The notes: generated from the sequence alone by a model not told the origin. Positions 46,801-58,549 are shown, counted from the stretch's first letter. The stretch is 64,000 nt of DNA from Clusia tigrina (GCA_920105625.2 OV050032.1:202091758-202155757); one strand, 5' to 3'. Numbers and translations are program-made.

Positions 46801-49800
46801 TGGTGGCGCTGAAGAATATTTATTTGATAGGTGTGTAAGATGAGGGTCGGGGGTGAGGTTGATAATGTGGACTCTTCTTCTAGGGGGAGGGATGCAACTA
46901 GTGTGTTGTAGAGTGATATAAAGGAACCCCATTCTCAAAGTTGCACAGGAGTAAAAAAGCTGATCTTATCTACTTATAGGACCATAGTCGCCACTTAGTG
47001 GGCTTGCATGCAGGATTCCAACATACTCAATTGATTGGATTGGTATGGAGTTGCTTGCCCTGCTGGCAATTGTTTGCAAATTCATGAGTTCATACAATGC
47101 TGTTGTAAATTATACTCATAGATGGCGCTGCTAATTGTGTTAGTCTGTTGACAGCGCGGCGAGACTGTTGGTACCTCTTTCTGTCAATAAATCCTACTCC
47201 TATGTTTCAGAGTCGTGAAACAAGTGTTTATATCGGACTAAAATGTGCTTTGACGGCTGAAATATTTCTATTGAATTCTCTCGAATCTTTTTGATTTCGA
47301 TCTGTATCTGGGCATAGTCCCTGTGTCTGTGTACAGTCTCTGTGTCTGGCTATAGTCCCTGTATCTGGGTATGGTCCCTGTATCTGGGAGTAGTCCCTGT
47401 ATCACTCGCAATTTGTTGTTGAGAGAATAAGCCTAATATTTTGGTTCACCATGCCCCTAACCACCATGGTGTACATACACACCTGAAGATGGTGTTGCCA
47501 ATAGCAAAATAGCGCTATACAGTAGATCACAAGGCTCACTTATGAGGTGGTCGGAAGGCAAAATCACTATTCTTCTTGAGTGCTTTTTACATCTAGTTGA
47601 CAATTCAACTGACAATATAATTCAATGAAATCGTTGTTGTTGTAGCTTTATTGTAACCTCAGGTATATAGTTTGCAACTTAAACAAGTTTTTGACAGCAC
47701 CATGAAGTGCATATTCTTTTATATATAAGAGTGAGAGCATGACTCGCACTGAATTCACCGTGTAACATTATTCTGCCATGGTGGTGGCCATAATGAATTA
47801 CTTTATATGGTGATGGAAGTCTGTAGAGAGACAATTTTTGCCTCTCTTCTGTCCACAAAGAAATGTGTGTTTATGTGCCTTGCCTAGAGGGAATTGTTGC
47901 TCGGTTTGACGGGAGGGAAATTGGAAAACATTTTCTTCTGTTGTGTCACTACCACTGCAGGTAACTCTGCTACTGTCAGTCTACAATTATAAAAATAAAC
48001 AGGTTAATCCAGGGTCCACTTATTGGGTGGTCACAAGGGAACATCACTCTTCTTCTTGGTCGTTTTTTTACGTTTGTTAATTTCTTTAGGTTGTCAATAG
48101 CGATTTTTTTTCAACTACTTTAACTGACAATCTAATTCAATGAAATTGGTGTTGTAGCTTCGCGCGCGATTCAATCAGGAATTAGTGTCACACACAAGAC
48201 ACAAAAGAGCCCCATATGCAAACAGCCTGAGCTTATTTATCTATAATTGTTTCTTTGTACCCACACAAAATAGGTCACAGTTTGGGCGCTCATATAATGG
48301 GCCAAGCAGGACGCAGTTTCACCAAGCTCACGGGTAAAAAAATTCCCCGTATCACCGGTTTGGATCCTGCTAAGCCGTGTTTTCGTCGCACCGACAATCT
48401 AAAGGGTCTGCGGCGTGGCGATGCGGCTCTGGTCGATGTAATACACACCAACAATGGCATTTTGGGCATACGCGAGCCCCTGGGCGATATTGACTTTTAT
48501 CCTGGCGGCCCGCAAACACGGCCGCCCGGTTGCCTAACAATCGGCTGCGCTCATATGCGAGCCGTCGAGTATTTGGCCGAGAGCGTGTATCCGGGCAATG
48601 CTCAGAATATGATCGGCCGCAAGTGTGACTCGTGGCAGGCGTTGACGCTCCGTGGCAGTTGCTCGGGACGTACCACCTCACCTATGGGCTACGTTGTGAA
48701 TGGCAAAGCTGTGAAGAAGAAAAATAGGGGCATATTTTATGTGGATGTAAGCGAAAAGTCGCCCTTTGGGAAGAAGGCCAAGAAAAGTGGAGCAAACTGG
48801 AAGCGGGCAACGTGCAACATTTGCAAGAGTTAATGGGGCGATGTACGAGGAACACGTACAATGGGACGAATAACGAGTGGGAGGTCAAGGTTCAACTAGG
48901 ACCGTCGGCAATTTTGTAAACCAAAATATAGAACTACTATTGTAATTTATAAAGAGAAGAGAGCAATCGGGTGAAATAAAAACATTTATTAATGAAAATA
49001 AAATTAGGAGTTTAAACTGATGTTACGAGTCCTGAAAGTTAGTGGCACAACTCTTCAGGTTGTCTCTCTGCTCTCCGATCTCCTTCCTGTCAAACTCTGC
49101 GGCAATTCGCTGCACACGCTCCTAGCGAGGGAGGACTAATAAGGTGGCCACAAGGCCACACCAATAACAATTTTATTAAATTAGATTGTCAGTTGAATTG
49201 TCAATTAAGGTGGAGAGTGACATAAAACAGAAGCGGTAACAAAAACAGAATAGAAGCTTTTTTCTGCAGTAAATTCTGTTTCTGTTGCCGGTTCTGCTTT
49301 AGGTCACTCTTTACGTGAAATCAGTTGATTACTAAAAAAACCGCAAAAAAATGTACGAACATAAACAATGATCAAGAAGAAGAGTGATTACCCCTTTCAA
49401 CCACCTAATAAGTGCGCCTTGTTCATAAACACAATGATCTAAGGTCATAGCGTATATTTTTTTGAATGTTCTGTTCTGTTCTAAGCCACTCTTCTGTTTC
49501 TGTTGAAGTTTCTGTTCTATGCTACTCTGCACCTTATGTTCTGTCTCTGCTTCTGTTGCCGTTTCTGTTTTATCCCTTATGCTGAGTCACACAATTAACA
49601 GCGCCATCTGGAGGTGCTTCTAGTCTCAGCACGATTCGACATGTTCAATTGATACGAATAACAAGAGGAAGAGTTTAATTAGCTTGGCTCTAATCGTCTT
49701 AAATGAAGCTTGGACATAAATTATGGGGAGTTGGCACCACCCGTAGTGCCAAGCGCTGAGTAAGTCACAACTACAATTGCAAACGAAAGTTGTGTTCAAT

Positions 49801-52800
49801 CCATGGATGAATAATAGATGTGGGTTATAGCGACGGTCATTCATTAGTCATTTAGAGGGGACTTCTTAATAGATAGGACTGGAGTAGCGACAACAACAAG
49901 AGGCCAGAAGGAGGCAAACTCCCTCTCAGACACCACATTCCTGGTTTTTATCTAACTTCTCCACACATATTCCATAAATATGAATATGTGCCTAACAATG
50001 GACTGGAAGTAGCTGGACTTGGCGTTGGAATGAGACCTTAATTAGAGGACACCGCCATTATTTTCTTCTCAATTGCGTGAGGCTGCGTATATGAAAACAG
50101 GTTTCAATGCCCGCAGAATTAGTTAATTAGCTAATTATCTACGGGGCCGATTGAAGCGACTGCGGAACTGGGTCAAGAAATATTTACTTAATAAATTTGA
50201 GTTTGTTTTTTAACGCAGTTTGAATACATTCCAGTCGTGATCGTCGCGTCACGTGCCAATACTGATACACAAACAGATGTTGGGGCGTGCAAGGGCCCAC
50301 TTTATACGCTCACCTAAATAGGTCTATTAACATATGCATACCGACAACTCTTATTGAGCCTTATGCCCCGCTGAGCACAGTTGTTTATAACTATGTATAT
50401 GTTTATGTATCTGACTATATTTCGGACCATATCTATGTTCATTACTATGCTTATGGTTATGACTATGTCGATGTTTATAACTCTGTTTATGGCTATGACT
50501 ATATTTATGCTTATGACTATTTTCATGATCATGTCTATGTTCATTAGTATGTGTATGCCTATGACTATTTTTATGTGTATCATCATGTCTATTTGAATGA
50601 CTATGTTTATGTTTATGTTTAAGTCTATGTTAATTACTATGTCTGCTTATACTTATATTTATGTTTATAAATATATTTCTGTCTACAACTATACTTATGC
50701 TTATTACTATGATGGTGACTATATTTATGACTATGTCTATGTTTCTGACTATAACTATGAATAGCTGTATACTTATGTTCATAACTATGCTTATGTTTAC
50801 GAATATTGTAGTTTTTATGGCTATGTCAATATTTATGACTATTTTATGTCTATTTTTATGTTTATGACTCTGTTTATGTTTTTGATGTGGCATATCTATG
50901 ACTATGTGTATGTTTATGACTGATTTTATGTTTATAACTATATGAATGCCAATGTTTATGACTATGTTTATGTTTGTGATCATGTCTATGTTTTTTACTA
51001 TGTCTATGTTTATGGCTATTTTAATGTTTATTGTCATGTCTTTGTTTAGAACTATGTTTATGTTTATAACTCTATTTATGTTTATAACTATGTTTATGTT
51101 TATAACTATGTTTATGTTTAGGACCATGTTTATGTTTATGACTATTCTAATGTTTATGATAATTTTTATGTTTATGACTCTGTCCACCTCCATACTTATG
51201 CTTATAACTATATTTATGAAAATTATGACTACTGATATATGATTGAGTTCATGTTTATGCTTGTGTTATATTTTGTGTCTTACCTTTTCCACCAATTTTT
51301 ATGTTATTAAGCAATTGGTTTAAAGCAAGTTTCGTTGATTGCATAGGTTTGCTGGAATTTTTGTTGGTGTTGGTGTTGTGTAGTTTTGTTGTAGTTGTTG
51401 TTGTTGTTGTTAATGATGGGTATTTCATACAATTGATGGGGGAATTTTGACCGGTGATAATGCAATTTAAAGCTGTAAAATTTTGTAATTTCGCCAATTT
51501 AAGAATTTCTATTTCAAACTATGATCTGTATGTGGATGAGTGTATGTGTGTGTGCGTATACGAGTATACGTATATTTATGTGTGCATGAGTGTGTCAGTG
51601 GATGCATGTGTGTGTGTGTGTTTGGCTGAAGCACTGCACTATCCGGGCATAAAACTTACCATCCTTCTTCATATCCGACGTATAAGAGGCAAATTGATTG
51701 CCCCTGAGCGACAAGTACTTCAGGGTGTGGCTGATCAACGATAGCGCCTGAAATGGAACTTGGGTCAGATTGTTGTGGGCCGCTGACAAAATTGTAATCT
51801 GTCTGCTCTTGGCCACTGTAAAGTCTTTCAGCGTCCTGAAAAGGCTCTCATCATGCCGAATTTTCCGAAATGATAAATCCAAATGGAATGAGTCATTTTT
51901 AACTGTAAGCAATAGAAGGAAAAGAAAGTGAGAATAGTGAGATAGAGAGAGGGAAACATGTATATTGTGACGAAATACTATTCTCGTCATTCTTGACTAA
52001 AGATGAATAAACGCTTATTTGCTATAAATCATTAATGAAAGTTCATTTGTGATAAGTCATTAAAGGAAAATCATTTGTGAGAAGTCCTAAACAACGAGTA
52101 TATTTATAAGAAACGAGTCATAAATCATTAGGGAAAAGTCATAAGCAACGAGTATAGTCATAAGCAACGAGTCATAAATCATCAGTGAAAACTCATAAGC
52201 GACGAGTCATAAATCATTAATCATGATCATAAGTCATAATCAGCAATATTTAACAATATTAACTATGGTCATGAATGCGTAGTCGTGTTGCCGGGCTTAC
52301 ATTACATCACAATCGTGTTGGTCTCGTCAGTCTTCTCATTTTTTCCCCATAGATATAAAATGAACGAAGGAAAAATACTCTCATGAGAGGGTGGCCTTAT
52401 GTTACTCCCTGAAAGAGATTTCAGGATAATGCCACATTCACACTGCATGACAACAGAGCCATATGTCAACAGAGCCATGAGTGAACAGAGCCATGTGTCA
52501 ACAGAGCCATGTGTCAACAGAGCCATGTGTCAACAGAGCCATGAGTGAACAGAGCCATGTGTCAACAGAGCCATGTGTCAACAGAGCCATTGGTCAACAG
52601 AGCCATGTGTCAACAGAGCCATGTGTCAACAGCCATATGTCAACAGAGCCATGTGTCAACAGAGCCATGTATCAACAGAGCCAAGTGGCAACGAGCCTCA
52701 ACAGCCTTTGCATCAAATACGATGTAAAAGGTGCAAATCAAATACGATACATATAACGTACATTTGTCTCTTTCTTTTGGACAGGAAGGAAGGGAAAGAA

Positions 52801-55800
52801 CCAAATACGATATATACATTTATATATCGAATTTGGTTTGTATACTTTGTACGCCAAGAGTGTTGACGCTCCAGACTGGGGCAACATTTCAAGATTTTGT
52901 ACTAGATTTGGGAATGTGGCATAGTCTTTATATATCGGATATGTTTGAAATAGCTCTGTTCGCACACATTGTGTCCATGGATCTAAACCTACTGGTCCCA
53001 ATACGTAAATGGAAGTTAGGATTTAGGACAATATATAGAAGGGGACCAATTAATACACTTCTCTCTGTGGTAACAAAAAGACGATCAAAACTAAATTCTC
53101 ACTATACAAGTCTATGTACTCGTTATATGAACGCTCCCCCGTGCCAAGGTTTTGCGAATTTGTTAACTTGGGAGCCATTGCTTTCGATGTAGTTTAATAT
53201 TTATTACTCCAGTTGATATCGTTGCCACTGTGCCGCAGAGTGCTATCTGCAGGTGGAAGCGGATAACCGCTTTTCCCAGAATTTGCACGCACATCTACGG
53301 AAGTTACGGCATGATAGCCACATGTGGGATACTGCGATTGGCCTCAGATTAAACGGGTGAATTCCGGTTGCTAATTATCAAGATTGCTTGATTGATAAAT
53401 TGCCGTCACGCAGAAGGCAAGCAACAGTTTTACGACCGAACTGTGATTCTGAATATTTCAGGAGCTTAAGAACCCGATCGAAAGCACTTCGGCGTCTTAA
53501 ATGGGACGGCTTTAAAGTTGTCAATGAGTTCTTGCAGTGAATTGAACATGAATTGCTGGTTGGCTTCTACCTGGTAGCACATTAAAAACCACTGATTTCA
53601 CTCATACAGACCACAATAGAAAGGAGCTCTTGAGAACTGGTCTAATATTCATTGGAGCAGTGCTGGGACAGATTCGTGATTCATTTGTGATCAGCCTCAC
53701 TTTCATTGGTGAGCTCGATTTGACCGCTGTCCTCAGTTTTGGTGGAGTATTTTGTATAGTAGAGATATGTGTATGTGTATAGGGCCCTTCATTCAGAGGT
53801 TTCATTTTTAATTATGAAGAGGTTGGTCGTATTTGTTAGTGAGGTACTCATGGACCAGGGGCGCAATATTGGCAGTTGTATGTTGAAACCACGCTTGCTC
53901 GAGTATTTCCTACAGATTCCTCCCGTAGCAAATACTCGAGATCGTTCAAGATTCAAGATTTTATTAATAAATGTATCAAATTAGGTGTGAATTGATCCCT
54001 AGATGGACACAGTATACATATAGCTGGGCGACGCTTACTGCCACGCCCACTTTCGTTAGGAAATGCAGGGACTGCTGAGTCGATTTTGTTGATATGCGCA
54101 TCAAACAATCCGTATTGATTTCCAGAGCGACATAGACTGACTGCACATTTACGGGTCACGCCCACCGCCCATATGAATTATAGATTGGAGTATCAACTAG
54201 TAGTTCGTATGCGTGTCATGCCTACTTTTCAACTCATTTTATTGATATCGATATCAAATAATTCCCAATAAATCACTGTGATATAAAGCATGTGTATACT
54301 GGAAGCCTCCGCCCACCTTGTATAAGAACCCAACAACCCATTGTGATGCTATGGGAGGTTATCAAATGCTTCATGGTGATGCCCTAGGTGAGGGTGGCAG
54401 CTGAAGGAAGCTCACCTAGGCATAGGATTGGCACGTGGTGATCACACAGAGAGCGTGGGTCCCTCAAATTGAAACAATACTCCCTCCTGGACTGAAAGGG
54501 GAACCAGTGCGATTCCCTGAGGAAGCAAGCGATATTGCTTCTACTAACGAAAGATGGCTCAGCAAGATCATAGAGTAAAGTTGTCCCCAGTAATAGGCAT
54601 GCTCTAAGTGATTTACGATATGTATGGGTGGACCATGCCTACTTCCAAGCTTAGCTTCTATACGATAGACAGACATCAATAATTGAATTGAGTTAAAAAT
54701 GCTCAACCACAACACTCAGTTCAAAAAAATCACCAAAGTAATAAGATGCGGAGGAAAGAAGAATGCTAAGTGGGTGTGGTCTATTTAGGTTGAACTAGAC
54801 ATAGCCTATGAAGTCTCAGCAATGCAATTATTGGATTCCGAGTGATGAGAGTAACAGTCATTTATTCAACATTGAATAAGGAGAAAGGAGAAGAGAAAGA
54901 GAGATGTTTGGTGAGGAGCCGGAAGGTTCTGGTTAGCAACATCGGGTCTCATCTGCCACTATTTATATAGGAAAGCACAAAAAATGGCCAGAGACTCTAT
55001 TCCAGAAGTGGTCCTGATCTACTTTATTATATATACTATACTATCATTTATGAAAATTAACCTGACAGAAGATTTATAGATGAGACTATCCTCATCTTTC
55101 AAATAAACAGGGGGCATCAGAATAGATATTTCAGGTCGCAGTGTATAACACCCTTAAATATATCTACTCTACTATCATATCAATATATATTATCATGTAG
55201 ACTCGCATGCCCATATCCTGGTCACAGCAAATGAGACCAGTATTGGCTCCACTTCCACTGCTAACTACACATACTTACACTTCACTGCCAAATCGGGCTC
55301 GCGCAGAGTGCCATTCGAGTAGGACCACCACATCAAGTAATCCTTCACGAAGTCCAGCAGGCAGGTGTGGCCCTCATCGCTTTCATATTTCCACAGAATG
55401 CTCTCAATGTCATCGTGGTTGAGTGTGTTGTAGAGACTGCCGCCCAGACCCATATTAGTGGGGTCCGTTTCATTATGGCGCTTTTGCGACGGTGACGGTA
55501 GCCGGGCCGATGACGCTGACAGTAGTGGTGCCGTTAGCGGTAACGTTGCCGATGGCGGTAATGGTGCTGCTGACGTTGACGGTGGCGGAAGTTGTCGCAT
55601 TCTCGTCGCATCGGAAGTAGTTGTGTTGTTTATTGGCGGCAGCTCATAAATCAAAGCGGACCAATTTGTGGCCAGTTGTTCATTCGCCGCAGCTGCCGCG
55701 CTGATGGCAGTTACCGTCGGTACTGCTGTTGTTGCTGTGTTATTGTTGACCTGCTGTGGTGCGCCACGAGTGCCCTCAATCAGCTCATAGTAAAGATATG

Positions 55801-56299
55801 CGCTCTCATTGACGATAGGCGTGGACTGTTCCAACTTAACCACTTCAATGGTGTCTCTATCAGTGCGCCTAGATCGCATGCTTGCAATTTGATTATCACC
55901 TTCGTTAATTGTATGAACATCATTATCATCATCATTGTCATTATAATCATCATCATCATCGTCATCATCATCATCATCGTCATCATCATAATAATGTTTA
56001 TCGCTAATGCTATCATCAAGGATATTCCCATTGTAGGTTAGTAGCGGCACTGGTAGCACTGTTTTTGCATGCTTATCGCTTAAGCTGGTGCTGTTGTTGT
56101 AGTTGTTGTTGTTGTTGCTGCTGCTGTTGTTGATGTTAATATGCTGGTAATTGGTGTTGTTGTTGTTGTCGCTACTATCACCGCCACCAACTCTGATAGC
56201 AGCGATTTTATTGCCTTCGATTAGCGTTGTTGTATTTAGGCAATCCACTTTCAGATACAGGGTTAGTATAACAAGCGTCGACCTCACAGTGAAGTACAT
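40804..56299 (-). CDS. Toll-9: Toll-like receptor, Toll-9 type
   Basis: A single-pass innate-immunity type receptor. There are six exons: 56299..55279, 51902..51660, 44101..43074, 43004..42375, 41232..41105 and 41032..40804. They sum to 3279 nt and 1092 residues with every phase closing. Residues 1-22 look like a signal peptide. Residues 30-330 are low complexity (Asn runs and an Asp run) and unusually long. Leucine-rich repeats follow, with an LRR C-cap (CDCLLRDLVDI), a membrane span near 874-895 and a TIR domain at about 935-1080 (YDIFISYC, ERDFQIGLTILDN, HWCQFEMHLAQHR, FWKRLKRSLENVGL). A single LRR block with one C-cap and a vertebrate-like TIR points to Toll-9. Exon 3 has a second possible acceptor at 44095. 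A lipase gene is nested in intron 2 on the other strand. Confidence 0.9.
41465..42190. repeat. Degenerate 'gtgataacaggacctgtggg' array in a Toll-9 intron
   Basis: About 30 decayed units of 20-30 bp fill most of the 1.1-kb intron between 41233 and 42374, within the part of the gene that encodes the TIR domain. Confidence 0.85.
44335..44828. repeat. 27-bp minisatellite in a Toll-9 intron
   Basis: About 18 units close to acagaatccaatacatttgc plus aacagaa. Because 27 is a multiple of three and the unit lacks stops, several frames stay open on both strands (9-residue repeats such as MYWILFLLQ). No start context, splice sites or flanking exons support translation. Confidence 0.93.
44900..45640 (+). 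pseudogene. mariner transposase remnant (irritans-like)
   Basis: The plus-strand reading matches mariner transposase from the middle to the C-terminus: CLAMFNSNQNEFL, FVTVDEAWIHHNTPDTKEQS, ANKVMATVFWDARVVIHIDC, ELLPHPAHSLNLSPFDYFLL and MRKWLGGTRFG. The N-terminal DNA-binding half is gone and frames shift before about 44960 and after 45460. The first and third catalytic Asp are present (VDEAW, SPFDY). The segment that carries the second (normally HDN) is deleted, leaving KKGLSAHTSAV. It is inactive, and is inserted in Toll-9 intron 2 next to the 27-bp minisatellite. Confidence 0.93.
46057..48833 (+). CDS. Secreted pancreatic-type lipase, nested in a Toll-9 intron
   Basis: A predicted extracellular lipase of the pancreatic lipase / yolk-protein-related family. 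Exons are 46057..46309, 46376..46635, 46695..46830 and 48274..48833, giving 402 residues with all phases closed. The 66-nt first intron has no stop and a length divisible by three, so a naive reading runs through it; gtaagt and cttgcag mark it as real. Residues 1-20 form a signal peptide. The catalytic set appears intact: Ser in GHSLG (codon split across exons 3 and 4), Asp in GLDPAKPCF and His in GCAHMRAVEYL. This separates it from yolk proteins, which lack the active Ser. It lies wholly inside Toll-9 intron 2 on the opposite strand. I recall a similar lipase near Toll-9 in Drosophila, which would make the nesting old. Confidence 0.93.
47302..47404 (+). repeat. 19-bp minisatellite in the lipase's third intron
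   Basis: Five units close to ctgtatctgggtatagtcc at exact 19-bp spacing. Confidence 0.88.
47525..47660 (+). repeat. Dispersed repeat beside the lipase exon, copy 1
   Basis: Order of shared words: 'cacttatgaggtggtc', 'aaaatcact.ttcttctt', 'caactgacaat.taattcaat' and 'gaaat.g.tgttgtagct'. Also seen at 48017-48160 and, inverted, at 49141-49432. Confidence 0.75.
48017..48160 (+). repeat. Dispersed repeat beside the lipase exon, copy 2
   Basis: Same word order as copy 1, with a small insertion before the 'caactacttt' part. It ends about 115 bp before the lipase's last exon. Confidence 0.75.
48975..48980 (+). terminator. Probable poly(A) signal of the lipase
   Basis: AATAAA 142 bp after the lipase stop codon, the first canonical signal downstream. 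Confidence 0.7.
49141..49432 (-). repeat. Dispersed repeat, inverted copy 3 with an internal insertion
   Basis: The minus strand carries the same ends as copies 1 and 2 ('cacttattaggtggttg...atcactcttcttctt' and 'caactgacaatctaatt'). Between them are about 150 bp rich in acagaa words. With copies 1 and 2 it brackets the lipase's last exon in opposite orientation. Confidence 0.7.
49440..50370. other. Toll-9 intron 2, unassigned
   Basis: Contains more 'tctgtttctgttg' words (49475-49580) and otherwise unique sequence. I see no gene. Confidence 0.45.
50380..51250. repeat. 870-bp TATGTTTATGAC-type hexamer array
   Basis: Hexamers such as tatgtt, tatgac and tataac alternate almost without break. 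The pattern leaves several frames open on both strands with Met/Ile/Asn-rich text; this is not coding. Confidence 0.93.
52020..52240. repeat. Degenerate 'cgagtcataaatcatta' repeat
   Basis: Recurrent 'cataaatcatta', 'gtcataagcaacgagt' and 'gaaaa.tcat' words over 220 bp, in Toll-9 intron 1. Confidence 0.7.
52448..52690. repeat. 16-bp minisatellite in Toll-9 intron 1
   Basis: About 15 copies of 'gtgtcaacagagccat', with a few variant units (gagtgaac, ttggtcaac). Its reverse complement contains atggctctgtt, a word also central to the 22-bp array in eRF1 intron 4. Confidence 0.93.
52700..53980. other. Toll-9 intron 1, unassigned
   Basis: No recognised gene or repeat. An 11-bp inverted repeat (ctcgagtattt/aaatactcgag) forms a small hairpin at 53908-53942. 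Confidence 0.4.
53990..54660 (+). repeat. Decayed element with CACGCCCACT-type words, copy 2
   Basis: ccacgcccacttt, cacgcccaccg, catgcctactt, ctccgcccacc and catgcctactt recur about every 60-200 bp. It includes a perfect 10-bp hairpin (cctaggtgag...ctcacctagg, 54387-54420). Similar in style to 36600-37830. Confidence 0.45.
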
Positions 56300-56499
56300 T
56301 TTCAAAACAGTTCAAAAGCGTGAAAACTACAAAAAAAAAACCGAGAATTCTGTGAAATTGGCAGACTGCAAGTGGTGATTGATAAGTTGCCGCAGTGGAG
56401 CAGGATGCTTTTGTAAATTATTTCTTCGAAGTCTGCGAGGGAAAGTTTGAACTTGGAAGCACTATGAACCAGCTCTGTAGCTGAGCTGAGAGTACGGAA

Positions 56500-57320
56500 C
56501 ACTATTTATGTAGATGAAACCTTCATAACTACAATGCTATAACAGTGTTCCTTACATAGCTCATTGCATCGAGACCCGTTTGGGCTCATTGCTGCCTGCC
56601 TCGGACTTTCCAACAAAAGTCTAATTATTAATCAATATCCTTGGAGGAACATTTCAAAGAGTGTTTACACTACGAGTATATTTAAGTTAGTCGATTAAAG
56701 CAAAACGCGTTCGAGGCGTGTAACGAGGTCAACCCAAATAATCTGGATGAGTTGTGTGAGATTATTTATTACAAGTTCGTAGTCGTGTTGGAAACTTTAA
56801 ACTAAACAGCTCCGGAATCTGAATAAAACTCAGCTTTTTGAAGCTCAAATCTAAGGGACTCAGTGGGTGACTCGAGGTGACTCGCCCGCGGAACACTGGA
56901 ATGTGAAACATAGAACGAATAGGTCACCGATTCACTCAGAGTACTTGCATTTACTTCCTAGTGAATCCAAACTCCACTTTTTCCAGCTCTATCATAATGA
57001 TCTCAATAACTGCCTCGATTGAAATAGTGTCTACGGAACACTGGAATGTGGAACAGAGAATAACTTGAACTGAGGTTCATCCAGAGCACTTGCATTCATT
57101 TCCTAGCGCCTACAGCTGCTGTGATTACCGCAGACTGAACATACCCCGCAGAAAGGAGACGTAGAAGTCTTTCACCGCAGACAAAGCATACGCCCTGGAA
57201 AGGATACGTGAAAGTCACCCGTCAGGCGAAAGCCTCTGTACCCACATTGTGATCATTTTTAAGTTTATAATTTATTATTATAATTATTATTATCAAATAA
57301 TTATAATTGCAATACTATAA
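56500..57320. other. Region upstream of the Toll-9-like gene
   Basis: About 70 bp starting ggaacactggaatgtg near 56892 is repeated near 57038 with the same downstream words ('agagcacttgcattcatttcctag'). No gene seen. The Toll-9 promoter must lie here, but I see no defining motif. Confidence 0.45.
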
Positions 57321-57324
57321 TGAA

Positions 57325-57430
57325 TTATCTCTGCAAGGAGTTGGGGGCCTGAGTACTAGCTCCAAAGGCTTTCGTCGCGAAGAGCAGCAGTTTTGAGATC
57401 GTTCCTAAGACAGGATTCGAGTAAGTGTGA
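57325..57430. repeat. SINE-body copy related to 4409-4515
   Basis: Shares 'tgcaagg.gttggggg', 'tgagtacta', 'aggctttcg' and 'cgaagag' in order with 4409-4515. The tRNA-like head seen at 4516-4590 is missing. Confidence 0.6.
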
Positions 57431-58490
57431 TAAATATGGGCTTTGCATATTTGATCGGTGCTTTATAATGTCGAAGATATTAGAATAAAAAATTAGAATT
57501 CATTGATTTCAACACTTTCCTCGAAAGCAGCCTCCACTCGGATTTCATCTTTTCTATCTGTAGATCAGATCTATTATATCTGTGGATCAGATCTATTATA
57601 TAGATTAGTAGACAATATTGGAACCAACATTTCAACACATTTATAGAATAACTGAACTGAAATTAGCTTTGAACTCTCGAACTTTTCAATTGTGTCCTGT
57701 CAAAGCTTGAAAAGAACGCTATACCAAGGATATAATGAGCCGAGACTCTGAGTGATTTATGAATGATTTATGGAGTGGGACATTCATTTGTCAAAAATTG
57801 CCAGTGATCTAATTTAATTATCAAATTCCTATATTCTGAGCAGATTATATGAGTCACGGGTTTCAACATAGCAGTGGTGGTAGTGGTGGTACTAATCCCA
57901 TGTGACCAAAAATGCGGGGGAGTCCACTATAATTATCAGTGAAGAAGGTTCATTTAGGGAAGGTATAAGTGGTTGATGTTAATGGACGTGTGTCATGGGC
58001 ACACAGAAGAAATTCCTTCTGAATTGTGACCGGTCAAAGGTGCCTTGCGGGGCAATGTTTCTGTTCGATTTGCGCCTTCGGGTACTGGTACAGAGAGTCA
58101 TATCGCTATATTATTCGTTCATAACAAGGAGCATAGCTGCTTTCAGCCGTATACCACTGAAGAATAGTGTTGAAATTGGCAGCGACTTTTCCAATAAGCC
58201 AGCGCAGTTAGTCGAGTTGCCAGCCAATATACAAACCTCACGATTAGTAAAGTTTGGGCGCCACCTTTGGGGTCAATTTTTGGCCAGCCCTTAATTTGCT
58301 CTCTTTCTACGCGAAATCGCTTTATAAAAGCCAAATAAATCTCTCACAAATGAAAATGCTCATCATCAACATTCTCCTCCTTATCCTCAGCAACAATTGT
58401 GTGAGAACTCGAACCAAGTTTGGCCTCTCAGAGAAGCTTCACTGGCAGTGCTCGGACCCCACCATTTGAGAATAGTATTGTGATGATTTG
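57431..58490. other. Intergenic, unassigned
   Basis: The reading at 57995-58294 has no recognisable domain. 57553-57605 carries a short atcagatctattatat duplication. Confidence 0.4.
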
Positions 58491-58549
58491 AATGGACTGG
58501 GGTCTGACTTTACTAATGAGGCGCCTTCTACTTGGAAATAGCTCCACCA

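Noticed and set aside
50314..51242. Met/Ile/Asn-rich ORFs up to 187 codons
   Set aside because: By-product of the TATGTT/TATGAC hexamer array; open on both strands equally.
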